From Gongronella butleri (lineage: Eukaryota; Mucoromycota; Mucoromycetes; Mucorales; Cunninghamellaceae): a stretch of DNA of 64,000 bases. The position numbers were made by a program, and so were the translations under genes. The notes beneath the pieces were generated by a model, which had not been told where the DNA came from, ran no database searches, and saw only the letters and a list, made by a program, of their open reading frames with translations. Positions 22,923-33,370 of this stretch are shown here, piece by piece (position 1 is the first letter of the stretch; each line of letters starts with the position of its first letter). Location: positions 496,001-560,000 of the forward strand of contig JAIWZP010000015.1 in assembly GCA_025201375.1 (NCBI GenBank), in the 5' to 3' direction.

Positions 22923-23113
22923 CATCCGTGATTTTTGGATGGATGTCGTTCGCGATTTTTTTCTTTTTGTAAATACCACTTTTTTTGTGCAAAAATCACG
23001 GCTTACAGCGGCAATCTCAACGGAATGGCATCCTTCGAACTGCATCACGCCTAGCTGACATAGCGCTCGTTATATTTGTTGAGAAAACGAGGCGACGCGT
23101 CGCAATCTCGAGT

Positions 23114-23171
<58 letters not shown>

Positions 23172-23740
23172 AATGTCGCCATGTTGCGTTTAAATTCCGT
23201 GGACAACGACGCGATGGGCAATATCGCGTCGAAGGGAGTGAGCGTTTCGACTTTTTATCGAAAGAAGGCACCTCATTCTCAATTTTTTTTTGCAAAAAAA
23301 AAAAAAAAAAACATGGTGTTGTGGTCAGGTCCTCCCATTGAGTAGGGCAGCATTCAGAATAAATCGAGTTCAAATGAAGTGATGCATCTCTATTATTCAC
23401 TGAGAAAAACGGAGAAGGGTGGCCACGCGTCTCATTTTCGAAATTTATCCAAAATGCTGCTTTTATTGCAATAATCTCGGCAAAGCGCTCAAATCCCGTA
23501 GAGAATGACACACAATTCGCTTGGAAATGACACGACGCGTCGGCTTTCCCTGGAGAATAGGGGGAGCCACATCTCTCAGTCTCAACCTTTTGCGTGCAAA
23601 TGCGAAAATCATGGTGTTTTGTTCAAATTGCATCGAGAATGTCACCATTTAGTACCAATGGCATCGAAAAAAAAGTAGCGCGTCGCTTTGCTTTATTGAG
23701 AAACTCGGGTAAAAATATCAAGAAAGAGGGGATGAGGATA
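22923..23740. other. Intergenic, with 55-nt poly-T at 23,115-23,169
   Basis: AT-rich DNA between the tRNA and the BCKDHA stop codon. Besides the T run it has loosely repeated GAGAAAA-CGAG/CACGCGTC segments near 23,080-23,100, 23,400-23,435 and 23,530. No coding exon is supported. Confidence 0.4.
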
Positions 23741-25281
23741 TCATTTCGGTGCCGAGGGCTCATGCTCGTCTGCAAACGCGTAATACTCGGGATATGTGGC
23801 GATCAGGCGTTTCAATTCGGCTTCCTGTTGCTGCAAATGAGGCGGAAGCGTGTCGTAGACATCGGTAAAGACCTCGCTGACGGGTGGCTTCTTTCTGTTT
23901 TCGGCGCGCTTGAACGAGGCCATGACATGTTCGCGGACATCCTTGCGAAGCGCCTCGTCCTCTGCTTGCGTCCAAAAGCCCTGATGCATCATGTAGTTCG
24001 ACAAGCGTGTGATCGGGTTGTCCAGCTGCTGGTGGTGCTCGACCTCCTTACGATCACGGTATTTTGTCGAATCGTCAGATGTGCTATGATGCCCGACACG
24101 GTAAGTCATCGCCTCAATCAATACCGGTCGATTTTCGGCAACCGCAATTTTCCGGGCCGTCTTGGTTGCATTGTATGCCGCCCACAAATCATTGCCATCA
24201 ATCCGGATCGTGTCCATTCCGTATCCGACGCCACGACTCGCAATCCCGTCGCCATTGTACTGTTCACTCGCGGGTGTCGAGATAGCATAGCCATTGTTGC
24301 GACTATTTTTTTTTTCGAGAGAAAAAGTGAGTGGAAATGAGCATGAGATTTTCTTTCTTCTTTTTTTTTTTAGAGAAAATTACCAGACAAAGATGACGGG
24401 GCACTTGAGTGTGGCGGCCATATTCATTCCGGCATGAAAGTCGCCCTCGGACGCGGCGCCCTCGCCAAAGAAGCAGACGCTGCAATTCTGCTCGTCGTCG
24501 ACCGGGTGGTATTTTGTGGCGCAACGCAGCTTTAGTGCATATGCGGAACCTGCAGCCTGCGGGATCTGCGTGGCCAATGGCGACGAGATGCTCTGAAAGT
24601 AATGTTGCGAGCTCGTGTAATGCACAGGCATTTGTCGGCCCTTGCCACCGTCGCCAGCATTTGCAAAACATTGGTTCATGCAGTCCTCTACCGAGAATCC
24701 GCGATACAGCAACCCAAACGCCTCGCGGTATTGCCCGTGGATCACATCACGCGATTTCAGCGCCGCCACCACACCAAGTAACGCCTCTTCGCCAAAGTGT
24801 GTCATGTAAAAACTGGAGAAACGTTAAAGAAAAGTCAGAATTGTCTCGAAAACGCGTTCTTTTTTTTTTGAGTGTACCTGAATCGTCCCTGGCGTTGCGC
24901 CTCGTACATGATCTTGTCCATGACATTGAGTGTCAGCATGAGGCGGTACAGGTGCTTTGTCTGCTCAATGGACACATCAGCGGGCGGATGCGCCTGGCTA
25001 TCGACCAAATGGCCGTGCGGGTCCATGACTCGGTATGTTTGCAGCGTTGCCATGCTATCAATAAAGTGCATCTTGCTCGTAAATTGCTGTTGCGCAAGAT
25101 GATCCATGGGAACGCCATTTTCTGTGTCCGTGGCAGCCTTGCTAGACACCGGGTCTTGCATCGAGTGCGGCCGAGATGCGTTGGCTGCACCCGAATGCAC
25201 CAGGCGGCTGCTTACACAGCTAACAGGCCGCAGCAATGCTGAATTGCGCGCGGAGCGTATAAAAAAGGAGGAGCGGAGCAT
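23741..25281 (-). CDS. BCKDHA: 2-oxoisovalerate dehydrogenase E1 component, alpha subunit (mitochondrial)
   Basis: Exons 25,281-24,878, 24,812-24,384 and 24,302-23,741 give 464 aa, close to the usual 430-480. The E1 alpha subunit binds thiamine diphosphate and, with E1 beta, decarboxylates branched-chain 2-oxo acids from Val, Leu and Ile in the mitochondrial matrix. The N terminus [13 protein letters not shown] is Arg/Ser-rich and lacks acids, a good import presequence. [25 protein letters not shown] and [18 protein letters not shown] are family signatures. The ThDP/Mg motif runs from GEG (251-253) to NN (280-281) with [11 protein letters not shown] after it. The phosphorylation loop [13 protein letters not shown] is present, so control by a BDK-like kinase is possible. 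Its nearest relatives in PDH E1 alpha lack these exact loops. Confidence 0.95.
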
Positions 25282-25752
25282 CGTAATTAAAAAAAAATCC
25301 GGGAAAAAACGACAAAAATGAAGAAAAAGAAGAAAAAAGGGATTGAAAAGAAAAAGAAAGAAAGAAAAAATCACTGCGATGACCAAAAGATTGCGTGAAC
25401 GACGGTTCCATGGAGCGGATAAAAATCAAAGCTCAATGGGCTGCACAAGCAAAAAGGCAACAGAGAGCGCCAATTTACCCGTGAGAAAAAAAAAGATCAA
25501 AAAGGTTGGCTTGTCGTCTGTCAAACATCTCATTCCAAAGGGAGATGTCGTCACTCCCTTTTTATCCTGGGCCTGTCCAAGCTCGCACTGTGGCAAACAA
25601 AACCGTGGGAAGCAAACACATGGCCATCCTTTTTTTTGGTCCAACCGTTTTCTTGGCTCTTTGCTTGCCCCACGCTCTGTGTCGCATGGCGGGCCGACCC
25701 ACTCCTTGAAAAGGAAAACCATGCCGGATCCCGTAATCAAAAGAATCGACCA

Positions 25753-25796
<44 letters not shown>

Positions 25797-25853
25797 AAAA
25801 AGCGTACAAAAATGACGCGACGGACGCGATGGGTATCATTTATTCTTTTTTTT
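25282..25853. other. Intergenic region with a (CA)18 microsatellite
   Basis: Lies between the BCKDHA start and the stop of the coiled-coil gene, both minus strand, so it should hold the BCKDHA promoter. An A-rich purine tract runs at 25,310-25,370. I see no gene. Confidence 0.4.
25757..25792. repeat. (CA)n microsatellite, about 18 units
   Basis: Perfect CA dinucleotide run followed by nine A residues; a potential polymorphic marker. Confidence 0.97.
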
Positions 25854-26825
25854 TTACAATTCGACGCCATAGTGAGCCAGCATGTATGTCAATGCCTGCC
25901 GCGCGGTCTCTTCGTCCTCTTCTTCTTCATCGTCATCATCTTGGTCGTCTTGGTCATCTTCTGTATGGTCATCCTGTGCGGCTTGTCGGTCATTAATTTC
26001 ATTTTGGGCCATGTCATCTTTGTCATTGTCATTGTCCTCGTCATCATCGTCGCCCAATTCGTATGCGCCAGCCATCAGCGAGCCCACCATGCGCTCGACG
26101 TCGTCGTTTTCCGGGATATCTAGGTCCGCGTCATAGCCAAAAGGTGCTGGTGTGCTCTCGGTGGTCGTCACGCCTCCAAAAGGACTGTCCATGCTCGTGC
26201 TTGGAGCAGAATGGTCGTATGTGTATGGTATCGCGTATCTGCCGCTGCCACTGTGGCCATTAAGAATGTCGGCACCCAGGTATGGCATGGCCATGGACAA
26301 TGACGGCGTCGATGAAGTCGAATAGAGATCGTCGGCGGCCGTCGAGGCCGTCACACCGTCGTAGGGTGGCACGTCAAACAGCGCAGGCACATCCTCCATG
26401 TCTTTGGCCGTGTAATTGCACATTTGCTGCAGAATCGCGTGCTCAGACTAAGTGTGGGGAAAAAAACAAAGCCTTAGTCGATCAAATGGCGTGTGTTTGT
26501 TTTTATACCTGCAATCGGTCGAGTTTCACCTGGTACAGCCGCTTCAAATCAATGAGAAACTGCTGGTCGCGCTGCAGCGCGCGATAGAGCTTGCGTGAGC
26601 GCTTTCTATCAAAGACGACGGCGCGTGAGTGTCTTGAAAGTGCAAGTTTTGTGACAAAACGTACGTGTTGGGCTGCAAAAGCAGATCGTTGGTGCGTGCC
26701 GGGATGACAAACGTCCTCACGTCCTGGTCAACGGCCTCCTTGGCACTTGATGCCATGCTCGCATTGATCTTTAGCCGTCCGCGCGAATATTCGGGCTTGG
26801 TCGCCAGCGGACGAGGACCGGGCAT
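25854..26825 (-). CDS. Acidic coiled-coil protein, unknown function
   Basis: Exons 26,825-26,665, 26,605-26,509 and 26,447-25,854 join in frame to 283 aa. The first exon is basic and Pro-rich (MPGPRPLATKPEYSRGR). Residues about 54-95 form a likely amphipathic helix or coiled coil (RKLYRALQRDQQFLIDLKRL) that continues across the exon 2/3 border. The middle is Ser/Thr/Pro/Gly-rich and probably disordered, with a VPALFDVPPYD segment. The last 80 residues contain two long Asp/Glu runs before a short helix ending HYGVEL. The pattern suggests a nuclear or chromatin-associated adaptor, but that is only inference. It shares a 271-bp divergent promoter region with the kinase gene. Confidence 0.72.
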
Positions 26826-27096
26826 AGGGAGCGAGGGACAAAAAGAGGGGAGGAGGAAAAAAAAGACGATTGTCGAACTCCATTGGGATTTTTTTTTCTT
26901 TTCATGCCGTTTCAACCCCGCTCCGCCTCTCTTTGGCGCGTGCGAGCGCCTCAGGCACCCGTTTTTCGATCATTTGCGCGCAGGGTCGGAAACTTTTTCT
27001 TTTCAGATGGACACCAGCTTGGCACCCGCTTGCTGCACGCCCCCTTTTTACTTTTTCTTTTCTATTTTTGCCTTTTTTTTTTTTTTGCTGTATGCA
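26826..27096. promoter_or_regulatory. Divergent promoter region (coiled-coil gene / kinase gene)
   Basis: A 271-bp spacer separates the start codons of the minus-strand coiled-coil gene and the plus-strand kinase, so it must hold both promoters. It has T-rich tracts on the kinase side. No specific factor site is assigned. Confidence 0.5.
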
Positions 27097-28957
27097 ATGG
27101 CAGCCACTGTTCATCCACGGCCGCATCAAGTAAGACGTTTTTAACGCGTGCAGCGCTAGACAAGACGGGCAAAACGCGACCCGCCGCGTCACGCAAGATG
27201 ATACTCCCCAATTCAATGCCTTTTTTTCCACCATGATTAGATCGAGCGACGAAAAAAGGCTCACAATTTCAATGATCGGTACCGGACGATCCTTGTGCTA
27301 GGCAAAGGCAACTTTGGCAAGGTCTACCTGGCCGAGGATCGAACCAATGGCCAACAGGTAAGGGCAGCACGCGTCTCCGTTCATTTGTAGATTCATTTTT
27401 GATTGTGATCAGGTGGCCGTCAAGGTGGTGGACAAGCGATTGTTCAAGAACAACGACCAAAAGCAGCACGCATTGCGTGAACAGTCGATTTGCGAAGAGT
27501 TTGCGACGCGGCTGCGACACAAGCACATTGTGCAAATCTATAATGTGATTTCAGATGAGGAATGTATCTACGTGGTCATGGAATATATCCAAGGCGGAGA
27601 GTTATTTGATCGAATCAAGCAAGAGCAAAAACTTGCCGAAGTCAAGGCAAGACGATGGTTTCGACAAATCATCGAGGCTGTTTGCTACATCCATGAGGTA
27701 TAAAAAAAATTGAAAACACGGCGCGCACCCCCGTACCGCGCCAATATCCGTCACGCGATCTCACTCTTCATCGAGATCCGGACGAGATGCAAAAAAAAAA
27801 AAAAAAAAAAAAAATAAGAAAAGGAGTATCACTCATTTTTTTTTTTATTTTTAGAATGGCATTGTCCATCGAGATCTCAAGCCTGAAAATGGTGAGACGT
27901 ATAAAAAAAATTGGCGGGTTTTTCCTAGCAAAACGACTAATTGCTCTCTTTTGAAATAGTGTTGATCGACCGCAAACAGCGCGTGCGGCTCTGTGACTTT
28001 GGTTTTGGCAAGCGGATCAAGGAGCGGCATGAGGTGCTGAGCACGTACTGTGGGTCACCGTTCTACGCGTCGCCCGAGATGGTGACGGCGACGCCATACC
28101 GCGGCCCATCCGTGGACATGTGGAGCTGTGGCGTGATTTTGTACGCAATGCTGACGGGGACACTGCCATTCCAAGGCGACGACATGCCCCAGCTATTCAG
28201 AAAGATCAGCCAGGGCCACTTTTCAATGCCGCGCTACATCTCGTCCGAAGCCGCCCACCTGATCCACCGCCTTTTGTGCAAAAATCCAAAGGACCGCATT
28301 ACCGCCGCCGATTGCTTGTTGCACCCCTGGCTACAGGTGCCCAGCAATGCCATCAATGCCGCCTCCACCGTTCCACCCTCCTCGTCCGCCTCTTCCATAC
28401 CCATTTCGACATCGGTCAAACGCACCTCCCTCCATGTCCACCAAAAGCACCCGTCTGCTTACACATCACGCTATAAGACCATGTCTTACGTCGCCCCCGT
28501 CGCCTCCAATCCAGCTGCTGCGCGTCACCATGCCGCCGTCGCGCCTACTGTAGCCACCAACACACAGTCACCTGCGCGCAAAAAGCTGCCACAACCCGGA
28601 TCGGCCAAATCAAGCTCGCAAAGAGCCCAATTCCGATCCTCTGCAGCGTCGACACCCACCACGGCACCCCTCTCGGCACCATCGCGCACCGACAGCAAGA
28701 GCAACAAGGGTAGAAACACAAAAGTCAAGCCCACAGCAGCGGCAGCCTCGCCTTCATTGCACACCGTGTCCGCCGCGCCAGGCAAAAAGAAATCGTTTTG
28801 GTCATTGCGTGGCAAAAAACACACGCAGGTCGTGCCGTCGTCAACGCCCGACAACGCCGACCTGTCCGCCAAGAAAAAAATCAAGTTGGTCGAGCTAAAA
28901 GTGCTTCACCGCTTCAAAGGCCTTATCAAGCACGCGTTCCAAAAGCGCATTGCTTGA
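27097..28957 (+). CDS. SNF1/AMPK-related (CAMK group) serine/threonine protein kinase
   Basis: Five exons (27,097-27,129; 27,241-27,357; 27,413-27,697; 27,855-27,891; 27,960-28,957) give 489 aa. The kinase domain spans about residues 24-275: Gly loop GKGNFGKVY (32-40), catalytic Lys in VAVK (K54), HRDLKPEN (150-157), DFG (170-172), T-loop LSTYCGSPFYASPE, and WSCGVILYAMLTGTLPF in subdomain IX. The T-loop Thr in this setting is the LKB1-type activation site of AMPK-related kinases (NUAK, MELK, yeast Gin4/Hsl1 group). The rest is Ser/Ala/Pro-rich, with a basic, amphipathic C terminus (VLHRFKGLIKHAFQKRIA) that could bind membrane or act autoinhibitorily (inference). A second ATG five bases upstream (27,092) opens a short out-of-frame ORF; the start chosen leads into the spliced frame. 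Confidence 0.9.
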
Positions 28958-29692
28958 TAAACTTGCTCCCCCTTCCATCTGTAGCACTATTGTCAATCTA
29001 TCACTACACTCGTTACACAACAAATCGTCAATCTTACCTAATAAAAGACGCGAACCTGGCACGCTGCTGCTCGTGTCGCGCATTGATCTAAATCAATTTC
29101 CTTTCTTTCCATGTACCTACACTCCTACAGTAGTTCAAGAATCAAGATTTAGGTTGGCTTTTCTCAGAAAAATAATAAAAAATGGGGGATCAAGCAATAC
29201 TCTATGTCGATTAATACAGTATGATAACCCTTGGGAAATCAGTGAAAGTCGCGATTTTCAACATTGACATTGCACGCCATCTACAGTAACAATCTCCTCA
29301 CCATAAACTTTTAGAGTACAGTAGGGCATATTTTTTTCAGCCTATTGTGCTTCTCGTAAATGAATTTAAAACTAAGTATATACTGTAAATTATTTACGGT
29401 AGGTAAAATAATTGACGCTTTGCGCCTTTGCCATACCGTAAATTCACAATTTTAGCCGGGGATTTGTAAATGTATGAAATGCTTTAAAACGTGTCTTATT
29501 TTATTGTCTTTGTCCGTGTAAAAAAATGCAAATATGTATCCGTATGAAATGCGCATATTAGTATAATGATTTCTATATGAACATCGCAAGGTTTTTTGTA
29601 TGTAAAATATCTTTATGATCCGGAGTATACTCCTAAATGAATAAAATAATATAACGAGGGGGTAGAATAAGGAGGATATCGAAGAAGAAGCA
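28958..29692. other. 3' region of the kinase gene and left flank of the transposase island
   Basis: AATAAAAG near 29,040 could be a poly(A) signal. From 29.1 kb on the DNA turns AT-rich with several TACAGTA/TACTGTA palindromes (29,127, 29,283, 29,319). I could not define a terminal repeat of the transposon here. Confidence 0.4.
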
Positions 29693-31069
29693 ATGCTTAC
29701 ACCCGAAATAATCAGCGAGTTCCAAAAAATAATGCGCGACCATTGGGGTTTCGTTGGGGAAAGTTGGCCGGTCATTGAAAAAACAAAGTATCATCGCACA
29801 GAAATCAAGGAAATTGGCGAGATCAATGTTGTGAAAAATTTTGTGTTCGAAAAATTGGGTGTGCTTCCGGTTTTCTTTTTTCTTGTTGTGCTGTTCAGCA
29901 CAGTCGAGTATGCCGGACCATACAACAATGTCGAGAAAGGACTTTTAGTTTTGTATCACATGCTATCTGGTTACTCTGTGTCGGAGATGTCGCGTTTCAT
30001 TCCACGTAGTAGTTATTACGCGTTGTACAAGGATTTTTTCATCAAAAATTGCGATTCATTGGATGCCGTTTTAAACGATTGTTTGTCAAACATGTTCTCG
30101 AATATCAAGCTTAGATTGATGTGCGCAAAATACAATAATCCAGAAAAATTTAAACATGTTACATTGATGATTGACGGACACGACACGCGCGCGTCATACT
30201 CAAGAGGGCATGATCATTCATCGACGTATTCATACAAACTAAAGAAATCCGGGTTTCGCACGCAAGTTGGAATTGATATCAATGGCATGGTCGTATTTGT
30301 ATCGAATTCAGCGCATTGCGCCGAAAATAATGATGGATCAATGCTACAAAAAATGGATTTATCGACGATTGTCAGCTCGTACGATGCAATTGCTCTTGAT
30401 GGGGGCTATACACTGTTTATCAACTTGATTTTGAACAAGAACCTGCATCTCACAAGGAATAATTTTGTTCATCCTATTCGTAAAAAGAGCGGCACTGAGT
30501 TTGCAGCCAACGAAATGGCATACAATCATGAACTAGGCAGCTTTCGATCAATGATTGAATCCACTTTTGGAGATCTGGGTCATCTTTTCCGTCGATTCAA
30601 CAACAAGTTGGTTATCCGAGTATCTGAAATGAAGGTCTTCACCGTTCAGTTGAAATTGGCATGCGTCTTGATGAACATAAAAAAGTTTGTCAGCATTGGA
30701 TCCGTTTCACATGAGTCTCATCATGCATTTTGGATGCAACGTGGTTTTGATTTTAATTTTCAAGGATCAAACAGCAATGGCATGTCCATTGTAGATGAAT
30801 GTGTGTCGCTTGAAATCGTCATGGAGCAAGTGAACGCCATTAAACTGATACAAGACCAATTTCTTTCTTTGAATTTATCGTCTGACGCAACACAAGTTAA
30901 TGTTTACGAGATCGAATCTATTCTTGATCACCGTGTCGGTGAAGATGGCGATGAATTCTTGGTGAAATGGGTTGGGTTTCCTCTGTCAAAGGCAACGTGG
31001 CAGCTCCGAGACACATTCAATGAGACAGATTGCATTGATGAGTACATGTCTACGCGGATGCAACAGTGA
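29693..31069 (+). CDS. DDE transposase (IS5/Harbinger type) fused to a C-terminal chromodomain
   Basis: A single uninterrupted 458-codon frame with no intron, unlike the intron-rich host genes. Residues about 155-330 have the DDE_Tnp_4 layout: LMIDGHD (D161), ALDGGYTLF (D236) and RSMIESTFGDL (E289) are the likely catalytic acids. The following LGHLFRRFN is the usual helix after the Glu. Residues about 404-455 form a chromodomain (YEIESILDHR, FLVKWVGFP, TWQLRDTF) with the aromatic cage Tyr405, Trp426 and Trp436 preserved. Chromodomains bind methylated histone tails and can steer insertion to heterochromatin. The N-terminal part has a hydrophobic helix and probable helix-turn-helix. Base composition is more AT-rich than neighbouring genes. 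The frame looks intact, so recent activity is plausible. Confidence 0.86.
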   Translation: MLTPEIISEFQKIMRDHWGFVGESWPVIEKTKYHRTEIKEIGEINVVKNFVFEKLGVLPVFFFLVVLFSTVEYAGPYNNVEKGLLVLYHMLSGYSVSEMSRFIPRSSYYALYKDFFIKNCDSLDAVLNDCLSNMFSNIKLRLMCAKYNNPEKFKHVTLMIDGHDTRASYSRGHDHSSTYSYKLKKSGFRTQVGIDINGMVVFVSNSAHCAENNDGSMLQKMDLSTIVSSYDAIALDGGYTLFINLILNKNLHLTRNNFVHPIRKKSGTEFAANEMAYNHELGSFRSMIESTFGDLGHLFRRFNNKLVIRVSEMKVFTVQLKLACVLMNIKKFVSIGSVSHESHHAFWMQRGFDFNFQGSNSNGMSIVDECVSLEIVMEQVNAIKLIQDQFLSLNLSSDATQVNVYEIESILDHRVGEDGDEFLVKWVGFPLSKATWQLRDTFNETDCIDEYMSTRMQQ

Positions 31070-31331
31070 CTTTAAAAATATTTTTGGACGACTTAGTCCA
31101 GAACTTGCATTTTATTCGTTTGTTGTAGCTCCACCACGTGACACACGCACGTCAAATCGGCATACGGTCCCCATCATACACGTCAAATCGGCATACATTC
31201 CACGTAAGGTGGATTTGTATAGGGGCATAGGGGCATAGGGGCATAGGGGCATAGGGGCATAGGGGTCATACAGAGGCATAATAATACAGTACGCATATCA
31301 TAAATGTCATAAAAACGGTTGTTGTAGAAAA
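31070..31331. repeat. Intergenic repeats between transposase and Cys/His gene
   Basis: Contains two copies of CACGTCAAATCGGCATAC (about 31,147 and 31,177) and then an 8-bp tandem array, GGGGCATA, repeated about six times at 31,219-31,266. Such short arrays are common as subterminal transposase-binding sites, but the array lies between two convergent genes, not at an end. Confidence 0.85.
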
Positions 31332-32096
31332 TCATAGTTTATTTTCTTTATAGAGCTGTTCATAAAACGCAATCAATTTTTCTTCTTGCGTCATCTCTTG
31401 CTCTTCATCATTGAGCGGCACCGTTTCAGTCATCGTTGTTTTCTTGGGAGAAACGGGCAGAGGAGAGCTAGGGGCAACTGCAGGAGATGCCGAGGAGGAA
31501 GACAACAGGTACTTTGAGTACTCCTGTAAACCGTCTCTAATCATCTTTTCCATTGAGGAACAAGCAGCAGGAACGGGAGAAGCAGAAGAAGCAGGAACAA
31601 CAGGAGAAGAAACGGGAACGCGGGGAGCAGCGGAAGAAGAAGCAAGAACAAAAGCAGCAGGAACAGGAGAAACAGGAACGGAAGCAGTGCAGGGAACGCG
31701 AGGAGGAGCAGGAATAGGTCGTCCTGGACGAGAAACAGGTGGTGGTGCGGAGGAGGCAGGTGGTGGATCAGGTGAAACAGAGACACATTGATGTTTGTGT
31801 TGGAAACAATGTGTTCCCACCTTTACTTTACGCGAACACTCTTTGCCATTCTTATTTTTTCCCTGGCAATTGGGTCGGTAAGGATCATGGCGCTTGCAAA
31901 ACGAATTTTCTTTCGAAACATTTGCAGAACAATGAGCACCTGAACGAAGAACACCCGAGCACAGCTTCTTGGCGGGCACGGCCTTGTACTCATCAAAGAG
32001 GCACAAAGTAACTTCGGGGTCCTCGCTGATCTTGTAATGCTGCGTGATCAGCGACAGAATGGATTGAAAGGTTTCGAAGGTGACAGGAGAAACCAT
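31332..32096 (-). CDS. Two-module Cys/His protein of the transposon island
   Basis: A single-exon 254-aa frame convergent with the transposase. Residues 46-70 and 77-100 are two similar modules with pattern C-x9-C-x9or10-C-x2-H (C46, C56, C67, H70; C77, C87, C97, H100), probably zinc-binding; the second reads CQGKNKNGKECSRKV. Modules of this shape are, from memory, frequent in proteins of large DNA viruses and some phages. Residues about 105-205 are a Pro/Ala/Ser/Val linker of low complexity. The last 50 residues are charged and helical (NDEEQEMTQEEKLIAFYEQL). It is probably an accessory DNA-binding protein of the element, as Harbinger-type transposons often carry a second, DNA-binding gene; that link is inference. 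Confidence 0.7.
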   Translation of the reverse strand: MVSPVTFETFQSILSLITQHYKISEDPEVTLCLFDEYKAVPAKKLCSGVLRSGAHCSANVSKENSFCKRHDPYRPNCQGKNKNGKECSRKVKVGTHCFQHKHQCVSVSPDPPPASSAPPPVSRPGRPIPAPPRVPCTASVPVSPVPAAFVLASSSAAPRVPVSSPVVPASSASPVPAACSSMEKMIRDGLQEYSKYLLSSSSASPAVAPSSPLPVSPKKTTMTETVPLNDEEQEMTQEEKLIAFYEQLYKENKL

Positions 32097-32212
32097 GGCA
32101 GTGGCTATCTTGTGAAATATGTTATGATAAAGAGGTTGGTCGTTGTGTGTAGATCAAGATCTACAATATAGATCTTTCCAATTTCAAAATTCAATTTTGC
32201 AAAATATGTCTA

Positions 32213-32580
32213 GGAGGACATTCAACTCTGTAAAAATATGGTAAATACCAATGATTTTATTTTATTAGTGAACACAACGATAACACAAAGGAAACATCAT
32301 TTAAAATGCACACAAACACGCATAGAAATAATTAAAAATAGCAAAACAAAACACGATCCAAAGAATATCACCCATTTACAAACAAGAGGCAGGTTTGTAA
32401 ATGGGTCTTGTTTGTAAATGGGTGATATTCTTTGGATCGTGTTTTGTTTTGCTATTTTTAATTATTTCTATGCGTGTTTGTGTGCATTTTAAATGATGTT
32501 TCCTTTGTGTTATCGTTGTGTTCACTAATAAAATAAAATCATTGGTATTTACCATATTTTTACAGAGTTGAATGTCCTCC
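32213..32580. repeat. Perfect 175-bp inverted repeat with 18-nt loop
   Basis: Arms 32,213-32,387 and 32,406-32,580 are exact reverse complements when compared base by base. The loop (32,388-32,405) repeats part of the right arm: TTTGTAAATGGGT occurs twice in tandem there. The palindrome starts 116 bp upstream of the Cys/His gene start. A transcript would fold into a long perfect hairpin. It could be a foldback end of the transposon, a recent template-switch rearrangement or an assembly artefact. Confidence 0.95.
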
Positions 32581-32809
32581 GATGCGCGACCTTTGTACTG
32601 TATCATACACTACTTGGAACGTCCGATCAAAAATTTCAAGCGTGCTGCGTGATTTGCTCCGCAACGGATGATACAGTAAGACATTATTCCATCAGCATGA
32701 TGGCGCTGGTACTGTATGACAATGCAGTATCGCTGCAGCCACTACTGTACTCAGCGGTCAGCGCACGTGCAAGGTGCAACGGTGCAACGCGCAAGCAAAT
32801 CCAAATTTC

Positions 32810-33370
32810 CATTTTGATAAGTATTTGTCAAACATGAATTGGCGAAAAAATCTTGACCAAAGCAGGCACTTTTCTCAATCGATCGAAGTTCATGCGTCAC
32901 TCTTTGCGTCTTTGGGTTTACAGTATTTTTTCTAAAAAAGTTGCTTGGGGGTTGGGGCAACCTGTCATTTTGTCTGCCAATAGCAAATTGTCGGAGTTAC
33001 CTGTTTGAGATGCATTGATCACTCGGAGTTTGAAATTTCCCAAATTTAGCATTTTCTGAGATTGAAAAGTGTGACCCCTGAGTGACCCCTGAATTTTTCA
33101 AAAGTGGTCGCAGCGCTTTGGGGGTTTAAGCTTTTTTATTTCAAATTTTGCGCTGATTGCAATGCAGCTATTTTTGAGCGGGGTCGGCCATGCAGATGGC
33201 GAGATGAATCCGAAATAGTAAAAATAGGAGGTGTTTGGCATTTTTGAGTCCAAAAAAAATCGGGTGGGTCCCTCTTGTAGAGCACTGGGCTTTAGCTTGC
33301 GCCGTGACGCAAGTTTCATTGGCGGGCGAGCGGGCTGTAAATTTTTTTCTGGAGGCACAGCAGGCCGCCA
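32810..33370. repeat. Dispersed repeat, family B (copy 2)
   Basis: Shares with copies at 11.6 and 55.0 kb the blocks TTGACCAAAGCAGGCACTTT-like, TTTGTCTGCCAATAGC, GATGCATTGATCACTCGGAG, two tandem GTGACCCCTGA units, GTGGTCGCAGCGCTTTG and GAGCGGGGTCGGCCATGCAG. Confidence 0.75.

Noticed and set aside
31217..31266. CRISPR-like array
   Set aside because: Units are 8 bp without spacers; a simple tandem repeat in a eukaryote.
31411..31791. 126-codon Gly/Glu/Ala-rich plus-strand frame
   Set aside because: Antisense shadow of the Pro/Ala/Ser linker of the Cys/His protein.
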